From assembly GCA_963759095.1 (NCBI GenBank), contig CAVWYF010000024.1, positions 1-64,000 on the forward strand: 64,000 bases of DNA. The letters run 5' to 3'. The stretch comes from Anderseniella sp963759095. GTDB taxonomy: Bacteria; Pseudomonadota; Alphaproteobacteria; Rhizobiales; Aestuariivirgaceae. A program made the position numbers and the translations under genes. A model generated the notes under the pieces. The model did not search any database, had not been told where the DNA came from, and saw nothing but the letters and a program-made list of their open reading frames with translations. Below, in pieces: positions 54,456-63,553 of this stretch (position 1 is the stretch's first letter; the number at the start of each line of letters is the position of its first letter).

Positions 54456-57434
54456 CTACTTCTTGGTCAAACCCTGTTTCAGTTGACCCAGTATCGCAAA
54501 CGGGCTGTTCGGATCCATGGGCTTTTCCCGGCGTGGCGCCGGCGGGCGCTGGCCGCCGGCTTTCTTGCCGGGACCGCCTTTCTGGTGCCGGTTGCGATCC
54601 GGTTTGCCGGCATTACCCTTTGCGCCCTTTGCGCCTTTTGCGCGATTACCCGCGTGTTGTTTTTGGTGGCGGAAAGGCCCTGTGTCCTTTGGCCACCAGA
54701 TTTCGATCATTTCAGGTTCTGCAGGTTCTGCGTCCTGGGATGTTGCGGTTTCAGGCGCAGTGACCTCAGTTGGTGCAGCGTCAGAAGGCTCAGTTGCAGG
54801 AGCGTCAGCAGGTTTGGTTTCCGCCGGTGCCTCGGGCGCAGCTTCGGCTGGTGCTGCCTCGGCAGGCGCCGCCTCGGTTGGCGCGACCTCTTCAGGCGCA
54901 CCGGTCATAGCGGTTTCAGAAGGCGGCTCGGACGCCGATGCAGCCGGTGCATCGGCAGCGGCGTCTGTAACCGGTTCTTCTTCGGATTTGGGTTTCTCCG
55001 GGGCTTTTCGCTTTTGCGCCGAAAACCCGAGTGACTTCAGGATTGACGAAAACTCGTCACCTGAACACCCGACGAGGGACATCATGTCCGGCACCACGGT
55101 GAAACCACCGCCGTCCACCGATCCGTCAGGGCGCTCTTCGCCTTCGCGTTGCGCACGCCAGAACACGCGGGTGCGGATCATGTCTCCAAGCCGCTCCAGC
55201 ATGTCGACGCGCACGGCGCGCTCGCCGCAGACGCGAAAGCCGACAACCTGATAAAACCCGCGCGGGGTTGTTTTGTCGAACGGGACCGATGTGAGGCCCT
55301 GCTGCGGCATGGCATCAGGCAGCGCGGATGCATCCAGTCCGCGCTTGTCGGCATCATGCAACGCCCACAACAACAGCCGCAGGGAAGTTGGAGCAGGTTT
55401 CAGGATGGTTGGAATGAAAATATGGAATGCACCGAACCGCACACCATGCTTGCGCAGCACGGCGCGTTCATCCTGGCCAAGTGACTTGACCTCCTCGGCC
55501 ACCTGTTCTCGCGGCAGGACGCCGAGCGCCTCGATGATCTGGAAGGCGATGCCGCGGGCAATGCCGGTGATCTCTTCTGCTTCGCCAAGTGAGACAAGCG
55601 GCGCCAGCAGGCCGGCAATATGGCGCGAGACAAACTTCGACAGGCGCATCTGGACCGCCTCACGGTCCGGTGCTGACACCTGTTCATCAGCCAGTGTTTC
55701 AACGCGCGGCTTCAACAGGTTCTCAGCGCCGGTGAGGCGGCCGACCGCATGAGATTTCCAGATGATATTGCCGGCTGCATCAAGGCTGAAATCCGGATCC
55801 GGCGCGGCAACGACGGACTGGGCGCGCCCGGCCAGGGTCTCGGTTACCGTTTGCAAGGCGGCAGAGATCAATACCCTGGAGTTTTCGCCGTCCGTTGGTT
55901 CGGCAATGAACCGCAAGCCTTCAATGCGGCCTGCATATTCACCCTCCACAAGCACGGCACCTTCCTGATCGACACTCGACATTAATTCTTCCCTTTCACG
56001 CAGACGTTTCATCAATACGCTGGTGCGCCGGTCGATGAACCGCTGGGTCAGCCTTTCATGCAAGGCATCCGATAATCTGTCTTCCATTGCCCTTGTCAGT
56101 TCCTGCCAGTGGCCGGGGTCGTCCAGCCAGTCCTGCCGGTTGGCAACAAAGGTCCAGGTTCGCACATGGGCAATGCGGTTTGACAAGGTGTCTATATCGC
56201 CATTGGTATTGTCGCAATACGCCAACTGACGGGCAAACCATTGTGTGTCAATGCGCCCGGTGTCGGCGACATACCTGAAAATGGTGGCGACAAGGTTGGC
56301 ATGCTCGCTGCCGGTAATGTTGCGATAGTCCGGCAACTGGCAGGTTTCCCATAACAATTCCACAACCTCGCGGCCTGATGCGCGGTCGATGATTTCTGCA
56401 TCGCGGGCAATCAGCGACAGGGTCTCGATGTCTGCACCGGGCCTTGTCCGGGTCAATCCTTCCCGGTTGGGCAGGGCGTTCAGCGAGCCGAGCAATCTTT
56501 CCACCGAGCCGAAATTCAGGTTGCGGTTGCGCCACTGCAGCACACGCAGCGGTTCAAAGCGGTGGTCCTCAAGCTTTTCAATGGTTTCTGCATCAATACT
56601 CACGGCATCGGCAGTCAGGCCGAATGTGCCGTCGTTCATGTAGCGTCCGGCCCGTCCGGCGATCTGGCCCATCTCAGCAGCCGTCAGATTGCGGAACTGG
56701 AACCCGTCAAACTTTCGCGTTGCGGCGAAGGCGACATGGTCAATATCCATGTTGAGCCCCATGCCGATGGCATCGGTCGCCACAATATGATCGACATCGC
56801 CTGACTGATACAGTTCCACCTGGGCATTGCGGGTGCGCGGGCTCAAGGCCCCAAGTACCACTGCTGCGCCGCCCCTTTGACGCCGGATCAATTCGGCGAC
56901 GGAGTACACCATGCCCGCTGAAAACCCCACAATTGCCGTGCGTTTGGGCAGACGCGTGATCTTTTTCTGGCCGGCGAAGCTGAGTTTTGACAACCTGGGG
57001 CGGGACACATAGTTCACCCCCTTGAGCAATTGTTCCAGCATCGGCTTGATGGTTGCCGCGCCCAGCAACAGGGTCTCGTTAAGCCCGCGCGAGTGCAGCA
57101 GCCTGTCGGTAAACACGTGACCGCGCTCGCTGTCGGCGGCGAGCTGGATTTCGTCAATGGCCATGAACGACACCGGAATATCGTTTGGCATGGCTTCAAC
57201 AGTGCACACCCAGTAGCGCGGTGCCGGCGGTATCAGTTTTTCCTCGCCGGTGACCAGTGCCACAGACATCTGGCCTGCCCGGGCAACAACGCGATCATAA
57301 ACCTCTCGCGCCAACAGGCGCAGCGGCAGGCCGATCATGCCGCTGGGATGAGCAAGCATCCTCTCGACCGCGTGATGGGTTTTGCCAGTATTGGTTGGCC
57401 CCAGAAGGGCTGTTACGTTTCTGTGGGCATCCAT
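54456..57434 (-). CDS. Suv3-like ATP-dependent RNA helicase, with low-complexity tail
   Basis: A 992-residue superfamily 2 helicase. Motif I is GPTNTGKT at residues about 12-19, motif II DEIQ near 93, and motif VI QIAGRAGR near 240. A long helical region follows. The last 170 residues change to an Ala/Pro/Glu-rich linker with APAEA repeats and end in a basic Lys/Gly/Arg tail (KGAKGAKG), probably disordered and RNA-binding. Suv3-like helicases work in RNA degradation or processing. It precedes the S4-domain RNA-binding gene directly, a link that supports RNA metabolism. Confidence 0.9.
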   Translation of the reverse strand: MDAHRNVTALLGPTNTGKTHHAVERMLAHPSGMIGLPLRLLAREVYDRVVARAGQMSVALVTGEEKLIPPAPRYWVCTVEAMPNDIPVSFMAIDEIQLAADSERGHVFTDRLLHSRGLNETLLLGAATIKPMLEQLLKGVNYVSRPRLSKLSFAGQKKITRLPKRTAIVGFSAGMVYSVAELIRRQRGGAAVVLGALSPRTRNAQVELYQSGDVDHIVATDAIGMGLNMDIDHVAFAATRKFDGFQFRNLTAAEMGQIAGRAGRYMNDGTFGLTADAVSIDAETIEKLEDHRFEPLRVLQWRNRNLNFGSVERLLGSLNALPNREGLTRTRPGADIETLSLIARDAEIIDRASGREVVELLWETCQLPDYRNITGSEHANLVATIFRYVADTGRIDTQWFARQLAYCDNTNGDIDTLSNRIAHVRTWTFVANRQDWLDDPGHWQELTRAMEDRLSDALHERLTQRFIDRRTSVLMKRLREREELMSSVDQEGAVLVEGEYAGRIEGLRFIAEPTDGENSRVLISAALQTVTETLAGRAQSVVAAPDPDFSLDAAGNIIWKSHAVGRLTGAENLLKPRVETLADEQVSAPDREAVQMRLSKFVSRHIAGLLAPLVSLGEAEEITGIARGIAFQIIEALGVLPREQVAEEVKSLGQDERAVLRKHGVRFGAFHIFIPTILKPAPTSLRLLLWALHDADKRGLDASALPDAMPQQGLTSVPFDKTTPRGFYQVVGFRVCGERAVRVDMLERLGDMIRTRVFWRAQREGEERPDGSVDGGGFTVVPDMMSLVGCSGDEFSSILKSLGFSAQKRKAPEKPKSEEEPVTDAAADAPAASASEPPSETAMTGAPEEVAPTEAAPAEAAPAEAAPEAPAETKPADAPATEPSDAAPTEVTAPETATSQDAEPAEPEMIEIWWPKDTGPFRHQKQHAGNRAKGAKGAKGNAGKPDRNRHQKGGPGKKAGGQRPPAPRREKPMDPNSPFAILGQLKQGLTKK

Positions 57435-57683
57435 GGAGATTCTGCTGGGGATCCGGTAAGGGTGGGCAAGAGATATGATATCACGTGTATCTGGTCCAAA
57501 ACATCGCTGTTAGCCTGTCGCGCAAAAATTGTCCGGGTGTGCGGCCGGGCCATTCCAGTATCGGATTCAAACAGGAACATGTCATGACCGAATCATGAAT
57601 CGCATCAGATTCATGTTGTGTTCACCCCCCATATATAGCGGTCCGGGTGATCGTCGGGCACAAGCCGGTGTTGTTGCCTGCTG

Positions 57684-58541
57684 CTATCTCTTGGCCAGGG
57701 ACTTTGAATTGAGCGGCCGGCCGGACAAGGTTGCCTTGTTGGCGTAGGCCACAAAGTCCTTCCCCTTGATCTTGCCTGTCACGGCAACCAGCACATTCAT
57801 GTCGCGGCCCAGTGCAGAAGACCTGACCGGTGCAAACCAGACCCTGAATACAGGTGGGTTTTTTCGATACTTCGCTTCTGTTCGGGCCGACAGACCGGCA
57901 AGGGTGGAGTAGGTCATGCTGCAGACAATTGCTGGACCCCGGTAAACGCCGCCGTCCTTCTTGCCGAAGGTGTCGTCCTTGATTTTTTGCAAGGCAAGTT
58001 CGAACACTTCCTTGCCGTTATAGACGCGATAACTGGCATCGCAGGGGTTTTTGGCAGGCGTTACCGCTATATCCATTATGGATGCGAGCGTGTCACGGGC
58101 ACCGGCTGCAGATGCCGAACTGATTTTAGCTTCGGTTTCGCCGTTCACAGCCGGTTTGCGCTTGGTGGAGACCGGCTGCAATCCGTCAAAGCTGACCGCG
58201 TATCTGCCCTTTTTGCCTTTTTCCGTAACCTTCATGGTGAAGTTGTCCGACCGGGCGCCTTTCCCGGTGACGGCACCTGATGATGTCATGTCCATCTTCA
58301 GGTCGATAAAAAGCGACGCCAGCCCCCTGGGGCGCAGTTTCGCGGACGCATTGAACGAATTCTGGTCAATATCTGCCGAATAGTTCAGCGCAAACGCCCG
58401 GATCCCGCGAGTATAAAGGTCATATTGGACTTTCAGCTTGTCCGCTGCCGCTGCGGTACCGGGAGATGCTGTGAAAGCCAGGGTGAATGTAGCTGCTGCG
58501 ACCGCAGTAGCTGCTATCGTGTTCATGATGGCTGATTTCAT
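57684..58541 (-). CDS. DUF3108 domain-containing exported protein
   Basis: A 285-residue protein with a signal peptide (hydrophobic core, cleavage near TAAAA). The mature part is beta-rich and matches the DUF3108 pattern, with YDLYTRGIRAFALNYSADI at its start and a DPCDASYRVYNGK-like segment in the middle (here NPCDASYRVYNGKEVFEL). The family is periplasmic or outer-membrane-associated and of unknown function. It is divergent from rpmB; conserved proximity to the helicase and rpmB is common in Hyphomicrobiales. Confidence 0.8.
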   Translation of the reverse strand: MKSAIMNTIAATAVAAATFTLAFTASPGTAAAADKLKVQYDLYTRGIRAFALNYSADIDQNSFNASAKLRPRGLASLFIDLKMDMTSSGAVTGKGARSDNFTMKVTEKGKKGRYAVSFDGLQPVSTKRKPAVNGETEAKISSASAAGARDTLASIMDIAVTPAKNPCDASYRVYNGKEVFELALQKIKDDTFGKKDGGVYRGPAIVCSMTYSTLAGLSARTEAKYRKNPPVFRVWFAPVRSSALGRDMNVLVAVTGKIKGKDFVAYANKATLSGRPLNSKSLAKR

Positions 58542-58760
58542 TATGCCTGCTGGACCCCGTTATATGTCATTCGAGATTGTGTGAGCGACTTTTGCATGTT
58601 CATGCCTGAACGGTTGCTGAACGAACGATGCCTGATCTAGAGCTTGTTTGTGCCGTGAATGTGGTATGATTCGCCAAGTTCACAAGGTATTGAACCAGAT
58701 TGTCGAGTAAGCTTGATCTTCAGTCCTGAGGCTATGTGAGATCTTGTCGCAAAACCGGGC

Positions 58761-58789
58761 TTGACGGCTGATGCAGGCTTGCCTATAGA
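58761..58789 (+). promoter_or_regulatory. Sigma-70-type promoter of rpmB
   Basis: TTGACG (58761-58766) and TATAGA (58784-58789) are separated by 17 bp, a near-consensus housekeeping promoter. Transcription would start near 58796, giving a leader of about 125 nt before rpmB. The leader contains a hairpin, TCCGG...CCGGA around 58807-58830, that could regulate L28 synthesis. Confidence 0.7.
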
Positions 58790-58922
58790 CACGCGATGAA
58801 TTTGATCCGGCCCGCTGGCGCCGGACTTCGTGTCTATGGACCTTTTGGGACCTGCACTGAGTTCGCCTTGAAACCAGACACGTACGGCAACCGGAAATGC
58901 TGAACAAATTGGAGTAATTGAC

Positions 58923-59216
58923 ATGGCCCGTCGTTGTGAGTTGACCGGCAAGGGTGTTCTGGCAGGTAATAATGTCAGCCACGCCAACAACAAGTCCCGC
59001 CGCCGCTTTCTGCCCAATCTGTGCCAGGTGCACCTGATGAGCGAGAGCCTTGGCCGTGATTTCGCATTCAAGGTATCAGCTGCCGCACTGCGCTCTGTCG
59101 AGCATCGCGGTGGCCTCGATGCCTACCTGATCAAGGCTCGTGACACGGAATTGTCACTGTCGGCCAGGCGGGTGAAGCGTCAGGTTGAAAAGAAGCTGGC
59201 GAGCGCTGCTGCCTGA
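58923..59216 (+). CDS. rpmB: 50S ribosomal protein L28
   Basis: A 97-residue ribosomal protein. MARRCELTGKGVLAGNNVSHANNKSRRRFLPNL is split across the conserved L28 N-terminus (CELTGKG, VSHANNKSRR). The length is normal for alphaproteobacterial L28. A GGAG ribosome site precedes the ATG, a strong promoter lies upstream and an intrinsic terminator downstream, so it is a single-gene unit. Confidence 0.97.
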   Translation: MARRCELTGKGVLAGNNVSHANNKSRRRFLPNLCQVHLMSESLGRDFAFKVSAAALRSVEHRGGLDAYLIKARDTELSLSARRVKRQVEKKLASAAA

Positions 59217-59258
59217 GGTGGCAACGCGCGTCTGACGCTTTTTACCTGTTACAAGGTT

Positions 59259-59288
59259 GCGGCCGCTCCTCAAGGGGGCGGCCTTTTT
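59259..59288 (+). terminator. Rho-independent terminator of rpmB
   Basis: GCGGCCGC-TCCTCAAGG-GGGCGGCC forms a GC-rich stem followed by TTTTT, 45 bp after the rpmB stop. Confidence 0.88.
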
Positions 59289-59305
59289 GTTGGTGGCTTT
59301 CGGCT

Positions 59306-59980
59306 ATGACTGAAAAAACCGGAAACGATGATCGCGCGCGCCATTCACCCGGCGCCAGCCGCGACGGTGAGCCTGCAATTCATACATCGGCTTCGCTGCG
59401 AGACTGCAAGGTCGGACGGTTCTGCGAGGTCAAGGAACGCGTTCTCATGCGGTCGTCTTCGCTGGGGGACTACAGCTATGTCGAGCGTCATTCGGAGCTG
59501 ATCTATACGCAGACCGGCAGGTTCTGCGCGATTGCGGCTGACGTGCGCCTCAATGCGCTCAACCATCCGATTGACAGGGTGAGCCAGCACAAATTTACCT
59601 ATCGAGCCAATGAATATTTCGTCGGCAAGAAACTTGACCACACGTTTCGTGAACAGCGCATGCAGGAAGGCCAGGTTGCGCTGGGCCATGACGTCTGGGT
59701 CGGGCATGGGGCCATCGTGTTGCCGGGGATAACGATCGGCACAGGTGCTGTTGTCGGTGCAGGCGCCGTTGTTACCCACGATGTTGAGCCCTATGCCATT
59801 GTCGCCGGTACGCCGGCGCGATTTGTGCGCTGGCGGTTTGAGCCGGATATCGCACAGCGGTTGCTGCAGCTGGCATGGTGGAACTGGAGCCACGATCAGC
59901 TCGCAGATGCGGTGGATGACATGGCCCGGCTGGACGTGGTGGCCTTCCTGGACAAACATGACGGCGGCATCGAAATCTGA
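59306..59980 (+). CDS. Hexapeptide-repeat acetyltransferase (phosphonate-cluster type)
   Basis: A 224-residue left-handed beta-helix protein. Hexapeptide turns begin at residue about 30 (LRDCKVGRFCEV) and continue to GTGAVVGAGAVVTHDV near residue 155, interrupted by a loop with LNALNHPIDRVSQHKF that resembles the active-site His loop of xenobiotic acetyltransferases. The sequence is close to the DapH/CAT-like proteins found in phosphonate (phn) clusters, but no phn genes are nearby. The substrate is unknown. C-terminal Trp-rich helices (WWNWSHDQLADAV) close the fold. Confidence 0.8.
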   Translation: MTEKTGNDDRARHSPGASRDGEPAIHTSASLRDCKVGRFCEVKERVLMRSSSLGDYSYVERHSELIYTQTGRFCAIAADVRLNALNHPIDRVSQHKFTYRANEYFVGKKLDHTFREQRMQEGQVALGHDVWVGHGAIVLPGITIGTGAVVGAGAVVTHDVEPYAIVAGTPARFVRWRFEPDIAQRLLQLAWWNWSHDQLADAVDDMARLDVVAFLDKHDGGIEI

Positions 59981-60050
59981 ATGCCTGCTGACAGGATGTT
60001 GTCAGTAGGGGCGTGGCACAGTCGGCCTGTTCAGCAACAAGGGATCAGTC

Positions 60051-60614
60051 ATGGCTACAGGCAGCAAACTAACGGGAAGTTTTGTTAAGTTCATAGAGCG
60101 CCAGCCTTTGTTCTTCGTGGCCACAGCCGCGCCTGACGGGAGGGTCAATGTGTCACCGAAAGGCCTCGATAGCCTGCGCGTCCTGAGCCCCAACCGCATT
60201 GTCTGGTTGAGCCTGTCAGGCAGCGGCAACGAGACGGCGGCCCATCTTCGCGAAGCAAACCGCATGACCTTGATGTTCTGCGCGTTTGAAGGCAATGCAC
60301 TGATCCTGAGAACATATGGAACGGCTACGACCCTGCATCCGCGTGATGCCGGCTGGAACGATCTTGCCGGACTGTTTCCGGACATGGCCGGCAGCCGCCA
60401 GATATTCGATCTGGACATTGACCTTGTGCAGACGTCGTGTGGCACTGGTGTTCCGGTCATGACCTGTCAGGGCCAGCGCGGGCCAGAAGAACTGCTGCCG
60501 TTTTATGAGGATATGGGAGTAGACGGAGTGGAGCGCTACTGGGCCAGAAAGAACGCCGTCAGCATTGACGGAAAAGACACCGGCACCGTTGTGCAAGGAT
60601 CAGACCGGGTCTGA
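60051..60614 (+). CDS. Pyridoxamine 5'-phosphate oxidase-family protein
   Basis: A 187-residue flavin-binding split-barrel protein. LFFVATAAPDGRVNVSPKG and NRIVWLSLSGSGNETAAHL are typical of FMN- or F420-binding PPOX-like proteins, and GNALILRTYGTAT follows. It is not PdxH, lacking its full C-terminal signature. It lies tail to tail with the phytase-like esterase gene, 1 bp apart. Role unknown; FMN-dependent reduction is a family-level expectation. Confidence 0.82.
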   Translation: MATGSKLTGSFVKFIERQPLFFVATAAPDGRVNVSPKGLDSLRVLSPNRIVWLSLSGSGNETAAHLREANRMTLMFCAFEGNALILRTYGTATTLHPRDAGWNDLAGLFPDMAGSRQIFDLDIDLVQTSCGTGVPVMTCQGQRGPEELLPFYEDMGVDGVERYWARKNAVSIDGKDTGTVVQGSDRV

Positions 60615-60615
60615 T

Positions 60616-61626
60616 CTAGTGCAGGCGGAACTGGAACATCACGGTGGACTGCACCGACTTGTTGAAGTTATCGTCTGAAATCACCGTAATGATTGTGCCG
60701 CGCTCGTCCTGGTGGGCGGCGATGCCTTCCATATTGTCGATCTGGTAGGAAGTCAGCTTGCCGGAGAACAGGAGTTTGCCCGGGCCGGTGGTGCGCTTTT
60801 GCAGGTCTTCCACCGAGAACCGGCGCAACGCCATGCCAACCAGGACCGGCGGCTTGAAGCTGCGTTCAACAGTGATGATCTCGTTGCCGCCGGGCAGGAT
60901 GGCAAGCCCGGTAACCAGGTAGTCTTCATGGCGCGGAATATGAAACTCCTGCGTCGTGCCCTTGCGCCAGAGCCAGCCGCGCAGGCTGTCATCCTTGGCG
61001 TGATTGCGTTCTGATATCGCTATCAGCCAACCTTTCAAGGGCCCTTCCGCAAACCGTCCCAGCGCTTCAAGTTCGCCATTCCTTTGACCTTGCGATAGAG
61101 CTTTCGGGCTCTTTACCCGTTTTGCCTTTGCCTTGAAACCGTGTTTGGCAATGTTGAACCGCTCGACCCGTTCGCGCCGTTCGAAACCGACAATCACCTT
61201 GCCTTCGAGCCCTTTGGAGTTCCAGGCGGCAACAGCCTCGGCGTCCGAGCGTGAGTTGCGGTCGTCGATCCTGCCCTTGTGGTTCAAAATCGGCGCAAGG
61301 TTCGTGTCCGAAATGCCCTTCAGGCGGCCGTCTTCGTAGACGAAGTTACCTGTCAGCCAGTGTCCGCGATCACTGACACTGATAAAGCGTTTTCCATCGC
61401 GCGACACTTCAAGGCCGGAAAAACCGCCAAAATCCTTGTTGTCGCTGGTCAGGGTCAGTCCGCCCAGGAAAGTGATGCCTGAGGGCAGGTTGCCATTTCC
61501 AAATCGCGCGAAACTTCTGAGATTGGTGCTGACCGAGATGGCGGTGCTGTCTGCGCTGGCGTGTGGAACCGGAACGAGCATGGCCACAGACAAGCAACAT
61601 CCGATCACCCATCTGCTGTGCTTCAT
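60616..61626 (-). CDS. Esterase-like activity of phytase family protein, exported
   Basis: A 336-residue secreted protein. A signal peptide starts at the ATG at 61626 (MKHSRWVIG, cleavage near ASA); an upstream in-frame start would overlap cobT. The mature part has the beta-propeller-like pattern of the phytase-esterase family: GGLTLTSDNKDFGGFSGLEVSRDGKRF near residue 45, SDAEAVAAW near 130, and the final DNMEGIAAHQDERG-ISDDNF pair. Function is poorly defined. It immediately follows cobT on the same strand, but a link to cobalamin is not evident. Confidence 0.78.
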   Translation of the reverse strand: MKHSRWVIGCCLSVAMLVPVPHASADSTAISVSTNLRSFARFGNGNLPSGITFLGGLTLTSDNKDFGGFSGLEVSRDGKRFISVSDRGHWLTGNFVYEDGRLKGISDTNLAPILNHKGRIDDRNSRSDAEAVAAWNSKGLEGKVIVGFERRERVERFNIAKHGFKAKAKRVKSPKALSQGQRNGELEALGRFAEGPLKGWLIAISERNHAKDDSLRGWLWRKGTTQEFHIPRHEDYLVTGLAILPGGNEIITVERSFKPPVLVGMALRRFSVEDLQKRTTGPGKLLFSGKLTSYQIDNMEGIAAHQDERGTIITVISDDNFNKSVQSTVMFQFRLH

Positions 61627-61646
61627 GGTCACGTCTTTCAAATGGC

Positions 61647-63530
61647 TCAACCGGCCTTGCGCATCCTGGTACCACCCCTGCCGGCAGGAGGCGGGGCTGC
61701 GGCGCGTTCCTCAAACAGTTCAGCCAGCTTTTCAGTCATGGCACCGCCGAGTTCTTCGGCATCAACAATGGTGACAGCGCGCTGGTAATAGCGTGTCACG
61801 TCATGGCCGATGCCGATGGCGATCAGTTCAACCGGCGAGCGGTTTTCAATGTCGGCGATCACCTGACGCAGGTGCTTTTCGAGATAGTTGCCGGAATTGA
61901 CGGACAGGGTTGAATCATCCACCGGCGCACCGTCGGAGATCACCATCATGATGCGGCGTTGTTCAGGACGCGCAAGCAACCTGTTGTGTGCCCAGATCAG
62001 CGCTTCACCGTCGATGTTTTCCTTCAACAGTCCTTCGCGCATCATCAGGCCGAGATTGCGCCGTGCGCGGCGCCATGGCTGATCGGCTGACTTGTATATG
62101 ATGTGGCGCAAATCATTGAGCCTGCCCGGCATGGCCGGCTTACCGTCTGCCAGCCATTTCTCGCGGGCCTGCCCGCCCTTCCAGGCGCGGGTTGTAAATC
62201 CGAGGATCTCAACCTTGACCCCACACCGTTCCAGGGTACGGGCCAGAATGTCTGCGCAGGTGGCCGCGACCGTGATCGGCCTGCCGCGCATGGAACCGGA
62301 GTTGTCCAGCAACAAAGTCACGACCGTGTCGCGGAACTGGGTATCCTGTTCGACCTTGAACGACAGTGCGCTCATCGGGTCAATGACCACCCGATACAGC
62401 CTTGCAGCGTCCAGGATGCCCTCTTCAAGGTCAAAGTCCCAGGAGCGGTTCTGTTGTGCCATCAAGCGGCGCTGCATGCGGTTGGCAAGCCTGGCCACCA
62501 CGCCCTGAAGGCTGGCCAGCTGCTTGTCGAGATAGTTGCGCAACCGGGTCAGTTCTTCAGGATCGCACAGCTCATCTGCTTCTACCGTCTCATCAAACTG
62601 ATTGGTGTAGACCTGATAAAACTTGTCATTGGACATGGAGGCAAACGGCAGCTCCGGGCGCCAGGGCTGGTCGCCATCGGGTTCTTCTTCGCCCTGCATG
62701 TCGTCCATGTCTTCCGAGCCGTCCATTTCCATGGCGTCTTCCATGGTTTCGTCCTGGTCGGCTTCACCTTGCTCCATGTCTTCGGACGCCGATGTTTCAG
62801 CATCCTCGCGGCCGGTTTCCGTCTGTTCCTGATCGCCCTCGGCATCGTCGTCGGTATCGTCGTCATTGTCTTCGGCGTCGTCCGGGTCGTCCCCGAGCTC
62901 ATCAGACATTTCGAGCCGTGCCAGCAGGTCGCGCGACAGGCGTGAGAAGGCTATCTGGTCATGGATACAGTCATCCAGGCTGTCCAGTTTCTCGCTGGCC
63001 TTCTCTTCAATCCAGGGGCGCCACAAATCAACCAGCTTCTTTGCGGAGTCCGGCGGGGCTTCCCCGGTGAGGCGTTCACGCACCATCAGTGCAAGCGCGT
63101 CTTCCAGCGGTGCGTCTTCGCGCTTGTGCAGGGGGCCAGTGACTTTTTCATCAAAGCGCTGGTCCAGCATGGCATTCAGGTTGGTTGCCATGCCGGGCAT
63201 GGCGCGCGCGCCGAGAGCTTCGACGCGGGCTTGCTCGATTGCCTCATAAACAGTGCGCGCCTGCTGGCCTTGCGGCAAATAGCGCGAATGAACGCTGGTC
63301 GAATGATTGGCGAGTCGCATCGCCATGGCATCGGACAGGCCGCGCGTAACGGCCAGGTCAGCCGCGGTTGCATCGCGTGTGATCTGCGGCAACCGCGCGC
63401 GCTTGTCGGTGATGCCGGGGTGTTCGGCACCAAAGGAGCAGGTAAGTTCCGGCTCCTGGGCAATCGTCTTCATGGCGAGCGTCAATGCGCGCTTGAAGTT
63501 CTCTGCAGGTGCTTCACGATCGTTTGCCAT
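61647..63530 (-). CDS. cobT: Cobaltochelatase subunit CobT
   Basis: A 627-residue subunit of the aerobic cobaltochelatase that inserts cobalt into hydrogenobyrinic acid a,c-diamide with CobN and CobS. The N-terminal CobT domain is followed by a very acidic linker at residues about 210-300 (runs of Asp and Glu). The C-terminal VWA domain has the MIDAS motif LLDNSGSMRG near residue 405 and ISDGAPVDDSTLS. It lies 23 bp downstream of cobS, the standard Hyphomicrobiales order. Confidence 0.96.
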   Translation of the reverse strand: MANDREAPAENFKRALTLAMKTIAQEPELTCSFGAEHPGITDKRARLPQITRDATAADLAVTRGLSDAMAMRLANHSTSVHSRYLPQGQQARTVYEAIEQARVEALGARAMPGMATNLNAMLDQRFDEKVTGPLHKREDAPLEDALALMVRERLTGEAPPDSAKKLVDLWRPWIEEKASEKLDSLDDCIHDQIAFSRLSRDLLARLEMSDELGDDPDDAEDNDDDTDDDAEGDQEQTETGREDAETSASEDMEQGEADQDETMEDAMEMDGSEDMDDMQGEEEPDGDQPWRPELPFASMSNDKFYQVYTNQFDETVEADELCDPEELTRLRNYLDKQLASLQGVVARLANRMQRRLMAQQNRSWDFDLEEGILDAARLYRVVIDPMSALSFKVEQDTQFRDTVVTLLLDNSGSMRGRPITVAATCADILARTLERCGVKVEILGFTTRAWKGGQAREKWLADGKPAMPGRLNDLRHIIYKSADQPWRRARRNLGLMMREGLLKENIDGEALIWAHNRLLARPEQRRIMMVISDGAPVDDSTLSVNSGNYLEKHLRQVIADIENRSPVELIAIGIGHDVTRYYQRAVTIVDAEELGGAMTEKLAELFEERAAAPPPAGRGGTRMRKAG

Positions 63531-63553
63531 TGGGTTCTTTGTTGTCCGCCGAT

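Noticed and set aside
57030..57587. 185-codon plus-strand frame at the start of the helicase gene
   Set aside because: It covers conserved helicase motifs on the other strand and has no recognisable domains.
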